A DNA stretch of 64,000 nt from Ensifer sp. LC11 (GCF_001695835.1 NZ_MBSO01000018.1:1-64000), one strand, 5' to 3'. Shown: positions 26,944-37,269, counted from the stretch's first letter. Notes: generated from the sequence alone by a model not told the origin. Numbers and translations: made by a program.

Positions 26944-26988
26944 TCCACGGCGGGGCGAACCGAACTCGTCCCGGATCATTCTATTTTT
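26941..26988 (+). terminator. Probable terminator overlapping the purD stop
   Basis: TGATC, starting at the purD stop codon, pairs with GATCA, and inside it CGGGGCGA pairs with TCGTCCCG (one G-T pair) around a seven-base loop. The hairpin is followed by TTCTATTTTT. A five-base bulge makes it imperfect. Confidence 0.55.
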
Positions 26989-27056
26989 ACCAATTCTCCT
27001 GACGGGAAAGTAAGGGAGAGCACATATTCTCGCGCTAACAATGCGGGAGAAAATCT

Positions 27057-27578
27057 ATGCGCCTGTTGCTGATCACCACCGTACTCGGGCTTGCTGCGGG
27101 CAACGCTCAGGCGTCATCGATCGACACGGTCGCATCCGGCACGACCGACAACGCCAGTGTTTCGACGGTCTCTTGCGCCGCATGCCCGCCGCTGCAATCG
27201 AAAAAGAAGGTGACCTATGTCGTGCCCACGATCGCTGCGGGCGACGAAACCATCGAACTCAAGAAGATCAACGGCGAAATGAAGATGGTGCGCACCGAGG
27301 CCTGGCTCGGTGGCTCACCGGTCGTCTTCGTTAGCAAGCCCTCGCAAGAGGTTATCAAAACGGCGGCCGCCGAAAGCGCCCCTTCGCCGACCGTAACCGT
27401 CTCGTCGAACGCCGACGTCGAGAACGCCGAAGCCGATGACCCACACATGCTCTCGATCGATCAGACGGCAAAGACCGCTGCCGTCACACCGATCGGCGCG
27501 TCGGTGGCTGGTGCGCCCGTGGTCGAAGAGGGCTCACAGCATTTTGATCCGTCCACCTTCGAACTTCGGCTAAACTGA
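27057..27578 (+). CDS. Exported hypothetical protein
   Basis: A 173-residue protein with a signal peptide (MRLLLITTVLGLAAGNAQA). The mature part starts with a short Cys motif (SCAACPPLQSKKK), then a beta-type segment (VTYVVPTIAAGDETIELKKINGEMKMVRTEAWLGGSPVVFVSK) and a low-complexity Ala/Ser/Val/Thr tail. I do not recognise a named family; similar exported proteins are common in Rhizobiales. It stands alone and is closed by a strong terminator. Confidence 0.7.
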   Translation: MRLLLITTVLGLAAGNAQASSIDTVASGTTDNASVSTVSCAACPPLQSKKKVTYVVPTIAAGDETIELKKINGEMKMVRTEAWLGGSPVVFVSKPSQEVIKTAAAESAPSPTVTVSSNADVENAEADDPHMLSIDQTAKTAAVTPIGASVAGAPVVEEGSQHFDPSTFELRLN

Positions 27579-27658
27579 CCCTCTATCGGGAAAGTTCCCT
27601 GCCCCGCTCAGCCGTCCCCCTGCATACAAGGCTGACGGGCGTTTCGCTGCACAGCGAG

Positions 27659-27697
27659 AGATTGCGCCCCTGAGAGAAGCGGGGGCGCAATCTTTTT
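27659..27697 (+). terminator. Strong rho-independent terminator
   Basis: A perfect 12-bp stem (AGATTGCGCCCC / GGGGCGCAATCT) with an 11-base loop is followed by TTTTTAT. It ends the transcript of the exported protein; the stem also sits right beside the stop codon of the convergent DUF523 gene. Confidence 0.9.
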
Positions 27698-28199
27698 ATC
27701 GGGGCTCTTCCAATCCTTCGATCCGCGCGACCAACGCGTCGATCTGCTTGTCCGAATAGACTTCTACGCCATGTGTGGCGAGCAGCGCGGCCGTCACCCC
27801 TGCGCCCGGATGACGCGCTCCGGAGAAACTGCCGTCATAGACGAAACCGGGCCCGCAGGACGGGCTGCCGTCGATCAGCAGCGCGAAGCGACAGTTGGTC
27901 TCCTGCGCCAGCGACAGGGCATTTTCCGCCGCACGGACGAAATCCTCCGTCACATCGCGGCCGTTGATCTCGATCACTCCGGCACTGCCAGCGAGCACAT
28001 CACTGCCGACGGCGCCGGCGGCAATCTCTGCCGGCGGACGCGGCACCGGCATGCCGGCGGACATTTCCGGACAGATGGTCACAAGACGGCCCTCAGCGCG
28101 CCAACGATCGACCGCCGGGTGAAGCAGCGGCTTCGACTGGCCGTCATAGCGGACGGCATGGCCCATGAGACAGGCGCTGACGAGGATTTTTGCGGGCAT
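27696..28199 (-). CDS. DUF523 family protein
   Basis: A 167-residue protein with three conserved Cys-bearing segments: ILVSACLMGHAVRYDG near the start, TICPEMSAGMPVPRPP and LIDGSPSCGPGFVYDG. This is the DUF523 pattern, which resembles enzymes that bind an iron-sulfur cluster or metal; the function is not known. The ATG (MPAKILVS) gives the full-length domain. It is followed downstream by the convergent terminator. Upstream comes the cupin gene on the same strand, 62 bases away. Confidence 0.85.
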   Translation of the reverse strand: MPAKILVSACLMGHAVRYDGQSKPLLHPAVDRWRAEGRLVTICPEMSAGMPVPRPPAEIAAGAVGSDVLAGSAGVIEINGRDVTEDFVRAAENALSLAQETNCRFALLIDGSPSCGPGFVYDGSFSGARHPGAGVTAALLATHGVEVYSDKQIDALVARIEGLEEPR

Positions 28200-28261
28200 G
28201 GACCTCTCCTACCCCGACCTCGTCCCGTCATCAAGCGCGATCAGGCGGCCGCAGCGTCGCA

Positions 28262-28642
28262 TCAGACCCAGCGGTCATTTTCCGCGGTGCGCGCACCACC
28301 CTCGTGGCCGGTGTTGAGCGTGCCGCGCGGCTCTATCAGCAGCATCTTCACCTCGCTTTCGGCATAGGGTTTGTGCTCGACGCCCTTCGGCACGACGTAC
28401 ATTTCACCTGGGCCGAGCGTTACCGCGCCATCGCGAAAATCGATGCGCAGCGTGCCTTCGAGCACGATGAACGCCTCGTCGGTGTCCTTGTGATCATGCC
28501 AGATGAAATCACCCTCGATGCGCACGATCTTGAACTGGTAGTCGTTGAGTTCGGCAATCACACGCGGTTGCCATTGATCGCTGAAGAGCGAGAGCTTCTC
28601 GGCGAAATTGATCGGCTTGTGGGTCTTCGTCGCGGTATCCAT
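28262..28642 (-). CDS. Single-domain cupin protein
   Basis: A 126-residue cupin. Metal ligands are visible in DFIWHDHKDTDEAFIVLEG (His-x-His...Glu) and in the second cupin motif PGEMYVVPKGVEHKPYA (His). The ATG (MDTATKTHKP) follows GATGGAGACAGCCG, a good ribosome site; the reading frame continues upstream into the glyS gene region and was not used. Small cupins of this type are enzymes or sensors of varied substrate, so no function is assigned. It lies just downstream of glyS on the same strand, 109 bases away. Confidence 0.85.
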   Translation of the reverse strand: MDTATKTHKPINFAEKLSLFSDQWQPRVIAELNDYQFKIVRIEGDFIWHDHKDTDEAFIVLEGTLRIDFRDGAVTLGPGEMYVVPKGVEHKPYAESEVKMLLIEPRGTLNTGHEGGARTAENDRWV

Positions 28643-28751
28643 CGGCTGTCTCCATCGGTTTGATGGGGACAGCATATAGAGCGCCGGGAGGTGCCCCGCT
28701 TGAACGTTTGTGCAAGCGGGAGCTTCAGCCGGCCGCAGGCAGCCGCGCCCC

Positions 28752-30917
28752 TTATCCGGCGATCTTGGAGAAGTCGGCAACCGTGCCGGTGGCCGAGCGG
28801 ATGAGGCCGAGCAGCGCCAGACGGTTTGCGCGGATCGCGGCATCATCGTCATTGACGAGCACGTCGTTGAAGAACTGGTCGACCGGCTCGCGCAGCTTGG
28901 CCAATGCCTGCATCGCCGAACGGAAATCTTCCTTGGCGATAGCGTCGCGCGCTTCACCGGAACCGACCTTAACAGCCTGATGCAACGCCTTTTCGGCGTC
29001 GAGACGGAAGAGACCGGCATCGACGCCGTCGGCGACAGTCGTTCCCTTCTTCTCTTCGGCAGCCAGGATCTGGGTCGCGCGCTTGGTGCCGGCGAGCAAG
29101 TTGCGGCCCTCCTCATCGGTGATGAAGGCCGTCAGCGCCTCGACACGACGAGCGATCATCAAAAGGTCGTCCGCGTCCGGCGTCAGCACTGCGTCGATCA
29201 GGTCGTAACGGGCACCGAGGTCGCGCAGATAGACCTTGAGACGGTCATGGAAGAAGGAAAGCAGGTCAGCCGAGACATCGGCCGAAAGTGCCGGCTTCTG
29301 CGCGCGAAGGGCAATCAGTGCCGTTTCAAAAGCGGGCAGCAGCGCGAGGCGCGCCTTGCCTTCCAGAATCAAACGGATGACGCCGAGCGCGGCACGGCGC
29401 AGCGCAAAAGGGTCCTTCGAGCCGGTCGGCTTTTCGTCGATTGCCCAGAAGCCGACCAGCGTGTCGAGCTTGTCGGCGAGCGCGACGGTGACGGCGACCG
29501 GATCGGTCGGCGCGCGGTCCGAGGGGCCATTCGGCTTCCAGTGGTCTTCGATCGCGGTGGCGACAGAATCGTTCTCGCCCTGGAGCAAGGCATACTTGCG
29601 GCCCATGATGCCCTGAAGTTCGGGGAATTCACCGACGGCTTCGGTGCGCAGGTCAGCCTTGGCGAGCACGACGGCACGGTCGACGAGATCAGGATCCGCG
29701 CCGGTCACCTTGGCGAGTTCACCGGCCAGCGCCCGGATGCGGGCGACACGCTCGCCCTGCGTGCCGAGCTTGGCGTGGAAGGTGACGTTCAGCGCATCGA
29801 GCTTGGCCATGCGCTGGTCGAGCGGCTTCTTGAGATCGAGGCCGAACTTCTCCGCCGACGCTTCCAGCGTTTCGAGATCCGGCAGGTTGCCCTGGTCACG
29901 GTGCCAGAAATGCGCCGCGTCCGAAAGGCGGGCGCGCACCACTTTGCCATTGCCGTGCACGATCTCCTTGCCGCCGTCCTTCGCCTCGATGTTCGAAACG
30001 AGGATGAACTTGTTGGAGAGCGTTTCGGCGCCCGGCGCGCGGGTGACGAAGCACTTCTGGTTGGTCTTGATCGTCAGGCGGATGATTTCCGAGGGGATTT
30101 CGAGATAGGCGTCCTCGAAGCTGCCCATCAACACCTGCGGCCATTCGACGAGGCCGGAGACTTCTTCGAGCAGGCCCTCGTCTTCCACGAGTTCCAGACC
30201 ATTGGCAAAGGCGATGTTGCGCGCATCGGCAACGATCATCTCCTTGCGGCGTTCGCCGTCGAGAACGACCTTCGCCTTTTCAAGCTTTTCGGCGTAGTCG
30301 GCAAAGCGGCGAACGGTGATCGCCTCCGGCGCATGGAAACGATGGCCGTAGGTGACATTCGAGGCAACGATACCATCGACTTCGAACGGGATGACCTTGG
30401 TCTCATCGGTTTCCGAGCCGAAGGTGCAGACGATCGACTGCAGCGGGCGGACCCAGCGCAGCGCACCCGGCTTGGCCGATGCCACGCCGGAGCGCATCGG
30501 CTTCGGCCAAGGGAAATTGCGGATGATATCAGGCATCGCTTCGGCGACGATCTCTTCGGCAGGACGCCCCGGCTTGACGATATGGGCGACGTAGAAATCG
30601 CCCTTTTTCGGGTCGCTGTGGACATGCGCCTCACTGATCGACGAAAGGCCGGCGCCACGCAGGAAGCCTTCGATCGCCTTTTCGTTGGCGTCGGTGCGCG
30701 GTCCCTTGCGCTCTTCGCGGACATCGGCGGAACGGGCGTTGAGGCCGCGCACGTCGAGCGTCAGCCGGCGCGGCGTCCAATATTCGCGCGCACCCTCATA
30801 GGTCAGGCCCGCCTCGACCAATGCATCGGTCAGCAGCTTCTTGAGGTCGCCGGCCGCCTTGCGCTGCAGGCGGGCAGGAATTTCCTCGGAGCGGAGTTCG
30901 ATAAGAAGATCGGGCAT
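28752..30917 (-). CDS. glyS: Glycyl-tRNA synthetase beta subunit
   Basis: A 721-residue beta subunit of the alpha2beta2 glycyl-tRNA synthetase. It opens with [21 protein letters not shown] and includes typical beta-subunit segments such as [55 protein letters not shown] and VADFSKIAG at the C-terminal anticodon-binding region. The ATG was preferred over a more upstream in-frame start because it matches the family's first residues. It works with GlyQ encoded at about 36-36.9 kb on the same strand, separated by lemA, DUF2207 and aroA genes. Confidence 0.96.
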   Translation of the reverse strand: MPDLLIELRSEEIPARLQRKAAGDLKKLLTDALVEAGLTYEGAREYWTPRRLTLDVRGLNARSADVREERKGPRTDANEKAIEGFLRGAGLSSISEAHVHSDPKKGDFYVAHIVKPGRPAEEIVAEAMPDIIRNFPWPKPMRSGVASAKPGALRWVRPLQSIVCTFGSETDETKVIPFEVDGIVASNVTYGHRFHAPEAITVRRFADYAEKLEKAKVVLDGERRKEMIVADARNIAFANGLELVEDEGLLEEVSGLVEWPQVLMGSFEDAYLEIPSEIIRLTIKTNQKCFVTRAPGAETLSNKFILVSNIEAKDGGKEIVHGNGKVVRARLSDAAHFWHRDQGNLPDLETLEASAEKFGLDLKKPLDQRMAKLDALNVTFHAKLGTQGERVARIRALAGELAKVTGADPDLVDRAVVLAKADLRTEAVGEFPELQGIMGRKYALLQGENDSVATAIEDHWKPNGPSDRAPTDPVAVTVALADKLDTLVGFWAIDEKPTGSKDPFALRRAALGVIRLILEGKARLALLPAFETALIALRAQKPALSADVSADLLSFFHDRLKVYLRDLGARYDLIDAVLTPDADDLLMIARRVEALTAFITDEEGRNLLAGTKRATQILAAEEKKGTTVADGVDAGLFRLDAEKALHQAVKVGSGEARDAIAKEDFRSAMQALAKLREPVDQFFNDVLVNDDDAAIRANRLALLGLIRSATGTVADFSKIAG

Positions 30918-31030
30918 GGCACTGACTTTTTCTGTTCCTGACGGTTGCGGCGGACTTAGCAATCTCTGGCAAGAATGTCACCAAGCCCGATGATGAATTT
31001 GGCTGTCTATGCGCGGGCCCGCAGGCGGTT

Positions 31031-32980
31031 TCACCAGCCGCCGCCGCCGCCACCACCGCCACCGCCGCCGGAAAAGCCGCCGCCGGTCGAAAACCCTGAC
31101 GAAGACGATTTGGGCGGGGGCGGCAGTGCCGAGGTCATCGTGTCGGCCATGGAACCAGCGAAGCCGCCGATGCGGTCTCCAAATGTGCTCGAGCCGAAAC
31201 CATCGCCCTGGTACCAGCTCGGCTGATAGGCGGCGGCCGCGGCCGCACCGGCCGCCGCAGCAAGCAGCCAGCGATCGAAGGTCTCGGTCCAGGGTTTCTC
31301 TACGCCGAGCGCCACGGCATAGGGCAGAAGCGTTTCGAAATGCCGGGGCGACATCTCCGGCGCGCCCTGCATGTTCATCCGGTCCTTTTCGGCGAGCGTC
31401 ATGTACTGGCGGAGCCCGTCGATGCCATCCATCATCCGGGTACCAAGCGGCGTGGGTGCGCCCATCAGGAAGAAGAACAGCACGTTGGCCAGCACGATGG
31501 CACCGATCACGAACAACAGCGGCAGTTCGTCGGTTTCGGCCGCCGAATAGAAGACGGCGGCAAGGATCGCCGAGAAGATCGTGAACGCGACAAAGCCGAT
31601 GAAGGCGACCACCACGATCGACATGATCCGGATCATCAGGCTCTTCTCTCGGCGAAGGGACTTGCCGACGGAGACCGCAAGGATCGAAACGAAGAAGGCG
31701 ATGAAAACAGGAACGATTACCAGAGGCAGGCTGTCCTCGCTGAGATCGCCGAAGAGGAAGACCGCCGCGATCGACAGCACCGACAGGATGACGCCGGCAA
31801 TGATGTAACCGCTGTTGGCGTGGTAGTACTTGCCGCGATGCTCGCGCTCCATCGCATTTCGAAAATCCGCGCCGGTCGCCTGCACCCGCGTGCCGTGGGC
31901 GCGATCGATCGTGAGCTTGCCGCCGGCAGTATTGACCGCCTTCATCACGGCCGCTTCGCCGGTCGGCAGCTTTTCGTCACTCTTCTTGCCCGTCGCGGCG
32001 ATGACGATGGCGCTCTTCAGATCGTCGAGGACGACGTGGCCCTTGACCGCCAGGTTAAGTGCTGCCGCCGACAGCGCGGTCCAGCCCTCGCCGGAAAAGC
32101 CCTTGTTGTCGATATAGTTGACCAGCGCCGGAGAGATCCCCTCAGGCGGATCCCAGCGCGGCACCATGACGCCGCGGTCCGGGTCTCGCCCGACCCGCAG
32201 CCAGGCCTGGCTGTAGTAGAGCAGGACGAGCGCAAGCCCCGCACCGGCGATGACGAGTGCGAGATGGTCGCGCAGCCACCAGGCGTTCTCCTGGCTGGAG
32301 GACGGCCGGTCGATACTGCCCTTCGGCATCTTGATGGCGATCGTCAGCCCTTCGCGCGGATCGAGACGGCGGGTGGTGGCGAAGAAAATCTCGCTGCCGT
32401 CCCGCGATGCGCGGGCGTCCTTGCCGGTCGCGCCATAGCCGCCGGTGAAATAATCGAGCGCCTCCGCCCTGACGCCCTCCGGCAGCGTCACCGTTGCGCT
32501 CGCCTCGTCGATCGGAAAGTCCCACTCGGTGCCGGTGACGTTCCAGTAGAGTTCGTCGTGGTCGTCGAAGAAGCGGATCTGGCGGCCAGTCTCATAGGTG
32601 AACTGGAAGGTGTGTTCGCCCGGCTCGAGAAAGACCTCGGCCGAACCGGTGTAAATGCGGATGCCGCCGCTGATCGATTCCGTGCGGTAGGGCTCCTCCG
32701 CGCCGTCGCGCTCGACCGATAGCAGCGTGAAGTCCACCTTGCTGCGCTTGCCCTTCGCATCGGTGAAGGTCATGGGCAGGTCGCGATAGATGCCGCGACG
32801 GATCTTGTTGCCTTCGACCGTCGCCGTGATCGTCTCGGTCACCGTCATCGTGCCGTCCTTGCCAAGATCGATGACGGAGCGATAGGCGGAGAAGGCTTCC
32901 TCCGCCCGCCCGATGCCCGCCGTCGCCAGCAAAAACACCAAAAAGGCAAATGCGGCAGCGAGACGGGCCATGCGGATCAA
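31031..32980 (-). CDS. DUF2207 family membrane protein
   Basis: A 649-residue protein: signal-like N-terminus ([19 protein letters not shown]), an extracytoplasmic DUF2207 domain (about 28-235; [32 protein letters not shown]), a membrane segment near 240 ([20 protein letters not shown]), a cytoplasmic part, a cluster of membrane segments at about 395-510, and a Gly-rich C-terminus ending in a run of Gly and Trp. The TTG start is 5 bases after GGAAG; an ATG three codons later is the alternative. Rhizobial genomes often place this gene beside lemA, suggesting a shared envelope function, which is unknown. Confidence 0.85.
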   Translation of the reverse strand: MIRMARLAAAFAFLVFLLATAGIGRAEEAFSAYRSVIDLGKDGTMTVTETITATVEGNKIRRGIYRDLPMTFTDAKGKRSKVDFTLLSVERDGAEEPYRTESISGGIRIYTGSAEVFLEPGEHTFQFTYETGRQIRFFDDHDELYWNVTGTEWDFPIDEASATVTLPEGVRAEALDYFTGGYGATGKDARASRDGSEIFFATTRRLDPREGLTIAIKMPKGSIDRPSSSQENAWWLRDHLALVIAGAGLALVLLYYSQAWLRVGRDPDRGVMVPRWDPPEGISPALVNYIDNKGFSGEGWTALSAAALNLAVKGHVVLDDLKSAIVIAATGKKSDEKLPTGEAAVMKAVNTAGGKLTIDRAHGTRVQATGADFRNAMEREHRGKYYHANSGYIIAGVILSVLSIAAVFLFGDLSEDSLPLVIVPVFIAFFVSILAVSVGKSLRREKSLMIRIMSIVVVAFIGFVAFTIFSAILAAVFYSAAETDELPLLFVIGAIVLANVLFFFLMGAPTPLGTRMMDGIDGLRQYMTLAEKDRMNMQGAPEMSPRHFETLLPYAVALGVEKPWTETFDRWLLAAAAGAAAAAAYQPSWYQGDGFGSSTFGDRIGGFAGSMADTMTSALPPPPKSSSSGFSTGGGFSGGGGGGGGGGGW

Positions 32981-33024
32981 GCTTTCTTCCGGTTGAGGAT
33001 CAAGGCGCGGCGATTTGATCGGTC

Positions 33025-33074
33025 AGAGCGGGATGCCGGCGCAAAACCGCATGTACTTTTCCTCATCCCGCTCT
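33025..33074. repeat. Intergenic palindromic repeat unit
   Basis: The ends AGAGCGGGATG and CATCCCGCTCT are perfect inverted repeats of 11 bases; the middle is CAAAACCGCATGTACTTTTCC. The same core and related ends occur at 38344-38393. It lies between the DUF2207 and aroA genes. Confidence 0.75.
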
Positions 33075-33077
33075 CGC

Positions 33078-34349
33078 TCACGGCCGGTCGCCGGTAAATT
33101 CGACGCCGAGGGAGGCGAGCGCGTCCCAGTAGGCCGGGTAGGTTTTGGCGACGCAGCCCGGATCCTCGATCGTGATGCCATGGATTTTCAAGCCGGCAAG
33201 CGCGAAGCTCATGGCGATGCGGTGATCGGCAAAGGTGTCGATCGAAGCAGGCAAGGTCTGCCCCGCAAGCGCAGGATCGGACGAGACGATCAGGTCGTCG
33301 CCTTCCTCATGGGCCAGTCCGGGCCGGATCGCGCTGAGACCCAGCGAAAGCGCACGCACGCGATCGCACTCCTTGACGCGCAGGTTGGCGAGGCCGACGA
33401 AGCGCACCGGGGTCTTGTTGAAGGCGGCGAGCACGGCGATCGTCGGGATCGCGTCCTGCATCTGCGAACCGTCGATGACATCAGGCAGGTTCGGGAAGCT
33501 TGAGATCACCGCATGGGCGCGCGCATCCGGCTGCGAGAAGGCCGTCGCCGGAACGCCGAGATCGATGGCACCGCCGGTCAGCACTTCGGCCGCCCAGAGA
33601 TAGGTCGCAGCCGACGCGTCCGGCTCGATGACATAGTCCGCCGCGCGATATCCGGTCGGCGCAACCTGCCAGACCGACGGGCTCACCTGCTCCACTTCGG
33701 CGCCGAAGGCCCGCATGGCCGCAACCGTCAGGTCGATGTAACCGCGGGCGCCGATCTCGTCGCCGGCAAGCTCGATGCTAACAGGTCCTTTGGCGCCCGG
33801 GGCCGCCATCAGCAATGCCGAAACGTATTGGCTGGAAAGGCCGGCGTCGATGACGACGCGACCGGCCGGGAAGCCGCCCGTCCCCTTGACCGTCACCGGC
33901 GGGCAGCCGGTTTCGGAGGTGACTTCGACGCCGAGGGTACCGAGAGCCTCGACCAGCGGCTTGATCGGTCGCTTGCGCATATGCTGGTCGCCGTCGACCA
34001 CAACAGTGCCGTCGACAAGGGCGGCGGCCGCCGCCAGAAAGCGCGTCGCGGTTCCCGCATTGCCGAGGAACAAGGGGGCCGCCGGCGGCAGGAGTTTGCC
34101 CGTGCTTGTCACGACAAAAGTCGTGTCGTCGGGCTCGCTGACCTCGACACCCATCGCCCGGAGCGCTTCCGCCATGTAGCGGGTGTCGTCGCTCTTCAGC
34201 GCGCCGGTCAGCCGGCTCGTGCCTTTCGCAAGACCGGCCAAGAGCAGCGCCCGGTTGGTGATCGACTTCGAGCCCGGCGGGCGCACATGGCCGCGGAGTG
34301 GGTGATCGATCGGCAGGATGGTCAGCTTCTTCATGGTATCGGAGGTCAT
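33078..34349 (-). CDS. aroA: 3-phosphoshikimate 1-carboxyvinyltransferase (EPSP synthase), class I-like
   Basis: A 423-residue enzyme that joins shikimate 3-phosphate and PEP in aromatic amino acid synthesis. Landmarks are PPGSKSITNRALLLAGLAKG, the LFLGNAGTATRFLAAA loop that contacts PEP, SSQYVSALLMAAPGA, RVKECDRVRALS and FADHRIAMSFALAG. The general pattern follows the class I (E. coli-like) enzymes and not the CP4-type class II sequence common in Agrobacterium/Rhizobium. The Gly of LGNAGTA is kept; the position of E. coli Pro101 is Phe. The start MTSDTMKKL follows AAGAGACCCAAGCC; a Met five codons later is possible. It sits oddly between lemA and DUF2207. Confidence 0.92.
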   Translation of the reverse strand: MTSDTMKKLTILPIDHPLRGHVRPPGSKSITNRALLLAGLAKGTSRLTGALKSDDTRYMAEALRAMGVEVSEPDDTTFVVTSTGKLLPPAAPLFLGNAGTATRFLAAAAALVDGTVVVDGDQHMRKRPIKPLVEALGTLGVEVTSETGCPPVTVKGTGGFPAGRVVIDAGLSSQYVSALLMAAPGAKGPVSIELAGDEIGARGYIDLTVAAMRAFGAEVEQVSPSVWQVAPTGYRAADYVIEPDASAATYLWAAEVLTGGAIDLGVPATAFSQPDARAHAVISSFPNLPDVIDGSQMQDAIPTIAVLAAFNKTPVRFVGLANLRVKECDRVRALSLGLSAIRPGLAHEEGDDLIVSSDPALAGQTLPASIDTFADHRIAMSFALAGLKIHGITIEDPGCVAKTYPAYWDALASLGVEFTGDRP

Positions 34350-34431
34350 GGCTTGGGTCTCTTGATGCGAAGGGCGCCGCAGCGGGAACCCGCGGCGCGG
34401 AATACTCGGGAGGCGTGCTACGTATACAGGA

Positions 34432-34980
34432 TCAGAACCTGACCTGCGGTACGGCACGATCGGCTTCGTTGGTGATCTCGAAATAGCCGGCTTTGACAAA
34501 GCGGAAGGTGTTGGCGATCAGGTTCGACGGGAAGCTCTCGACCTTGACGTTGAGATCGCGGGCAGCGCCATTGTAATAGCGGCGCGACATCTGGATCTCG
34601 CCTTCGATCGTCTCCAGCGAGCGCTGCAGCTCAGCGAAATTCTCGTTCGCCTTCAGGTCCGGATAGGCTTCTGCGAGCGCAAACAGCTTGCCGAGCGCCT
34701 GGGACAGTGCCCCTTCCGCCTGGGCGCGACCTTCGACATCACCTGCCGGAACCGCCTGCGCCCGATTGCGCATGGCGATCACCTCTTCGAGCGTCGACTT
34801 CTCGTGCGCTGCGTAACCCTTCACCGTTTCGATCAGGTTGGGGATGAGATCGGCGCGGCGCTTCAGCTGCACGTCGATGCCGGACCAGGCCTCCTCGGCA
34901 ACCTGACGCGCCTTGACGAGGCCGTTATAGACGAAAACCAGATACAGGATCACGACGACGCCGATTGCCAGGCCGATCAT
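34432..34980 (-). CDS. lemA: LemA family protein
   Basis: A 182-residue protein with an N-terminal membrane anchor (GLAIGVVVILYLVFVYNGLV) and the LemA helical bundle (RQVAEEAWSGIDVQLKRRADLIPNLIETVKGYAAHEKSTLEEVIAMRNRA). It probably faces the periplasm, since LemA proteins have a short cytoplasmic N-terminus. It is followed by aroA and the DUF2207 gene on the same strand. In many bacteria LemA partners with a TPM- or DUF2207-type membrane protein; the function remains undefined. Confidence 0.92.
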   Translation of the reverse strand: MIGLAIGVVVILYLVFVYNGLVKARQVAEEAWSGIDVQLKRRADLIPNLIETVKGYAAHEKSTLEEVIAMRNRAQAVPAGDVEGRAQAEGALSQALGKLFALAEAYPDLKANENFAELQRSLETIEGEIQMSRRYYNGAARDLNVKVESFPSNLIANTFRFVKAGYFEITNEADRAVPQVRF

Positions 34981-35228
34981 AGGGTACCCTCCAAAAAACT
35001 CGCGCAGAGATTAGCATTCGCCTCTCAGCTTCAAAGCGCTTTCTGCAGCATTCGGCCGGAGAAACGCTCTCCTCCCCAACTGTCGCGCGCTTCGTGAACG
35101 CACTGTTCACCGCCGCGAGACGCACTCAGACCCAAACACCTCGATTCCTGTTCCATCGGGAACGGCGGCCGGACCGATGATCGGCGATAGTCGATCCATC
35201 GAACAAACCCGGAAACGAAGTGAAGACC

Positions 35229-35426
35229 ATGAAAACGCTCGTAACTCTCATCAACGTGATCGCCTTTACGGCGCTCTTCGTTGCCTATGCGAGCGCTGCT
35301 TCCGCTGAGCGGCCGACCGGGGTTCGCCGCGCTCTGCAGACCTATTCCGGCCAAGTCTATACCGGTGCCTATCCCACGCTGAAGCCGGTCTGCAAGAGGA
35401 ACGCCGGCGTAACCCTGATCATCTGA
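35229..35426 (+). CDS. Small exported hypothetical protein (65 residues)
   Basis: A short frame starting MKTLVTLINVIAFTALFVAYASAASAERPTG: a clear signal peptide with a likely cleavage after ASA. The mature part of about 40 residues is polar (LQTYSGQVYTGAYPTLKPVCKRNAG) with one Cys. It overlaps the end of the convergent ATPase gene by 8 bases. The ribosome site is weak (GAAGTGAAGACC) and an in-frame GTG three codons earlier is possible. No family is recognised. Confidence 0.55.
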   Translation: MKTLVTLINVIAFTALFVAYASAASAERPTGVRRALQTYSGQVYTGAYPTLKPVCKRNAGVTLII

Positions 35427-35985
35427 CCGCCGATGGGTCAGCGATCCGTGCCGCGATCGCTTCGGCCGCCGCATCCGCACCAAGCGCAGTCACGTCGATT
35501 TCGATCAGCTGGTCACTGCTGCCACGCAACAGGCGATGTCTTCCGCGCAAGCCCAGAAGCACATCGGGATCGGTCAGCTTGTGCAGTTTGCTTCGGCCCG
35601 CACGTGTCAGACGCTTGAGATTTTCCGCGACATCGCAATCGACCACGACCGCAACGAAGCGGGCGCCACGCTCTCGCGCGAGCTCGGCGCAGTCTTCGAA
35701 GGCGCGGGTATCGGCGACGTCATCGGAGAGCGCGTCGGTGAAGACGAAGGACTGCTTGAACGACGCCATCGCCAGATGCTCGAACACGCTTGCGCGGACC
35801 GCAGACCGCAGCGAGCGATAGAGCGGGTCACTGCGCGCAAACAGAGCCTCGGCAGGGTTGATCAGCGTGTGGTTGTCGGCGAGCCGCGCGCCGAGCCTTT
35901 CGGCCAGATGGCGCGCGATCGTCAGCTTGCCGGTGCCCGGCCAGCCGTTGATGTGAACGACGAGGCTCGTTGGCTGTGCGCTCAA
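35419..35985 (-). CDS. AAA/P-loop ATPase, kinase-like
   Basis: A 188-residue nucleotide-binding protein with Walker A motif GWPGTGKLT near residues 14-22 and a kinase-like arrangement after it ([39 protein letters not shown]; ends in a Rossmann-like tail). This pattern is found in small adenylate- or shikimate-type kinases of unknown substrate. The start is TTG and overlaps the glyQ stop (TTGA), so translation is coupled to glyQ. The 3' end overlaps the small exported gene on the other strand. Confidence 0.75.
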   Translation of the reverse strand: MSAQPTSLVVHINGWPGTGKLTIARHLAERLGARLADNHTLINPAEALFARSDPLYRSLRSAVRASVFEHLAMASFKQSFVFTDALSDDVADTRAFEDCAELARERGARFVAVVVDCDVAENLKRLTRAGRSKLHKLTDPDVLLGLRGRHRLLRGSSDQLIEIDVTALGADAAAEAIAARIADPSAVR

Positions 35986-36938
35986 GCGGCGTCCCGGTTA
36001 AGGTTCGCGCCGCCTGCATCGGTCAGCAGGAAAGCTTCGCCACAGGCCTTCGCCAAGGTGCGCACACGCAGGATGTAGCTCTGGCGTTCCGTGACCGAGA
36101 TGACGCCACGGGCATCGAGCAGGTTGAACACATGGCTCGCCTTGATGCACTGGTCATAGGCGGGGAAGACGCACTTGTGCAGGTGGTTGTTGCTGTGATC
36201 GCCCGGCGCGCCGGCCGCAAGCAGCGCCTGGCACTCGGCTTCCGCATCGATGAAATGCTGATGCAGCATGGCGGTGTTGGCGTATTCGAAATTGTAGCGC
36301 GAGTACTCCTGCTCGGCCTGCAGGAAGACATCGCCATAGCTGATCTTCTCGGCGCCCTCGCGGCCGTTGAAGTTCAGGTCGTAAACGTTGTCGACGCCCT
36401 GCACATACATGGCGAGGCGTTCGAGACCATAGGTCAGTTCACCGGAGACCGGCGAGCATTCGATACCGCAGACCTGTTGGAAATAGGTGAACTGCGACAC
36501 TTCCATACCGTCGCACCAGCACTCCCAGCCAAGGCCCCAGGCGCCGAGCGTCGGGCTTTCCCAGTCGTCCTCGACAAAGCGGATATCGTGCAGCAGCGGA
36601 TCGAGACCGATCGCCTCCAGCGAGCCGAGATAGAGCTCCTGCAGATTGGACGGATTCGGCTTCAGCAGCACCTGGTACTGATAGTAGTGCTGCAGCCTGT
36701 TGGGGTTTTCGCCGTAGCGGCCATCGGTCGGGCGGCGCGACGGCTGCACATAGGCCGCGCGCCAGGGACGCGGCCCGAGCGCACGCAAGGTCGTTGCCGG
36801 ATGGAACGTGCCGGCGCCCACTTCCATGTCGTAGGGCTGCAGCACGGCGCAACCCTTATCGGCCCAGTAGTTGTGCAATGTCAGGATCAGAGCCTGAAAC
36901 GAGCGCTTCGGGTTCATATGATCGGGCAGAGTGGTCAT
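35982..36938 (-). CDS. glyQ: Glycyl-tRNA synthetase alpha subunit
   Basis: A 318-residue catalytic-side subunit of the tetrameric glycyl-tRNA synthetase. It has the class II signature segments [65 protein letters not shown], and [21 protein letters not shown]. It starts at [14 protein letters not shown]; the Met eight residues in is an alternative. The beta subunit gene glyS is about 5 kb downstream on the same strand. A small kinase-like gene overlaps its 3' end. Confidence 0.97.
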   Translation of the reverse strand: MTTLPDHMNPKRSFQALILTLHNYWADKGCAVLQPYDMEVGAGTFHPATTLRALGPRPWRAAYVQPSRRPTDGRYGENPNRLQHYYQYQVLLKPNPSNLQELYLGSLEAIGLDPLLHDIRFVEDDWESPTLGAWGLGWECWCDGMEVSQFTYFQQVCGIECSPVSGELTYGLERLAMYVQGVDNVYDLNFNGREGAEKISYGDVFLQAEQEYSRYNFEYANTAMLHQHFIDAEAECQALLAAGAPGDHSNNHLHKCVFPAYDQCIKASHVFNLLDARGVISVTERQSYILRVRTLAKACGEAFLLTDAGGANLNRDAA

Positions 36939-37077
36939 GGATCGCGTCCGAATTCTTCCAAAAAATGAGCCGGACAGGTGCCATGCCTGATGACGAGGGT
37001 CAAGCGCTACGGCGCCGCGATGCCAAATAGGCGCGCAGCAGTCCGCCGCCCTTCAATTCGCAGGATACGTGCGTTGC

Positions 37078-37269
37078 CTACTCGTCGTCGCGCTTCAGCC
37101 TGTATTCACCGGTTTCCGGATCCTGAACCAGCGTCCCTTGCGCACCGGTCTGCTCCTGACGGCGTGCCTGTTCGCGCTGGCGCGTCAGCCGTTGCGCATC
37201 GGACACGAACTTGCGGTAGCCGAGCCAGAAGATGAAACCTGCGATCAGGAGCAGGATAAGTTGCGGCAT
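37078..37269 (-). CDS. Small membrane protein (63 residues)
   Basis: The start MPQLILLLIAGFIFWLGYRKF is preceded by GGGAGGA, a near-perfect ribosome site; a longer frame begins 13 codons upstream without one. One transmembrane helix (about 3-20) is followed by a charged helix rich in Gln/Arg (DAQRLTRQREQARRQEQ) and an acidic end. No family is recognised. It sits between the S49 peptidase gene and glyQ, all on the minus strand, and may share their transcript. Confidence 0.7.
   Translation of the reverse strand: MPQLILLLIAGFIFWLGYRKFVSDAQRLTRQREQARRQEQTGAQGTLVQDPETGEYRLKRDDE

Noticed and set aside
28710-30941. Plus-strand frame of 743 codons
   Set aside because: It lies opposite glyS along its whole length; the minus strand encodes a clear glycyl-tRNA synthetase beta subunit.
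31035-31075. GCC/CCG-rich run as a microsatellite or regulatory repeat
   Set aside because: It encodes the Gly-rich tail of the DUF2207 protein in frame and needs no other explanation.
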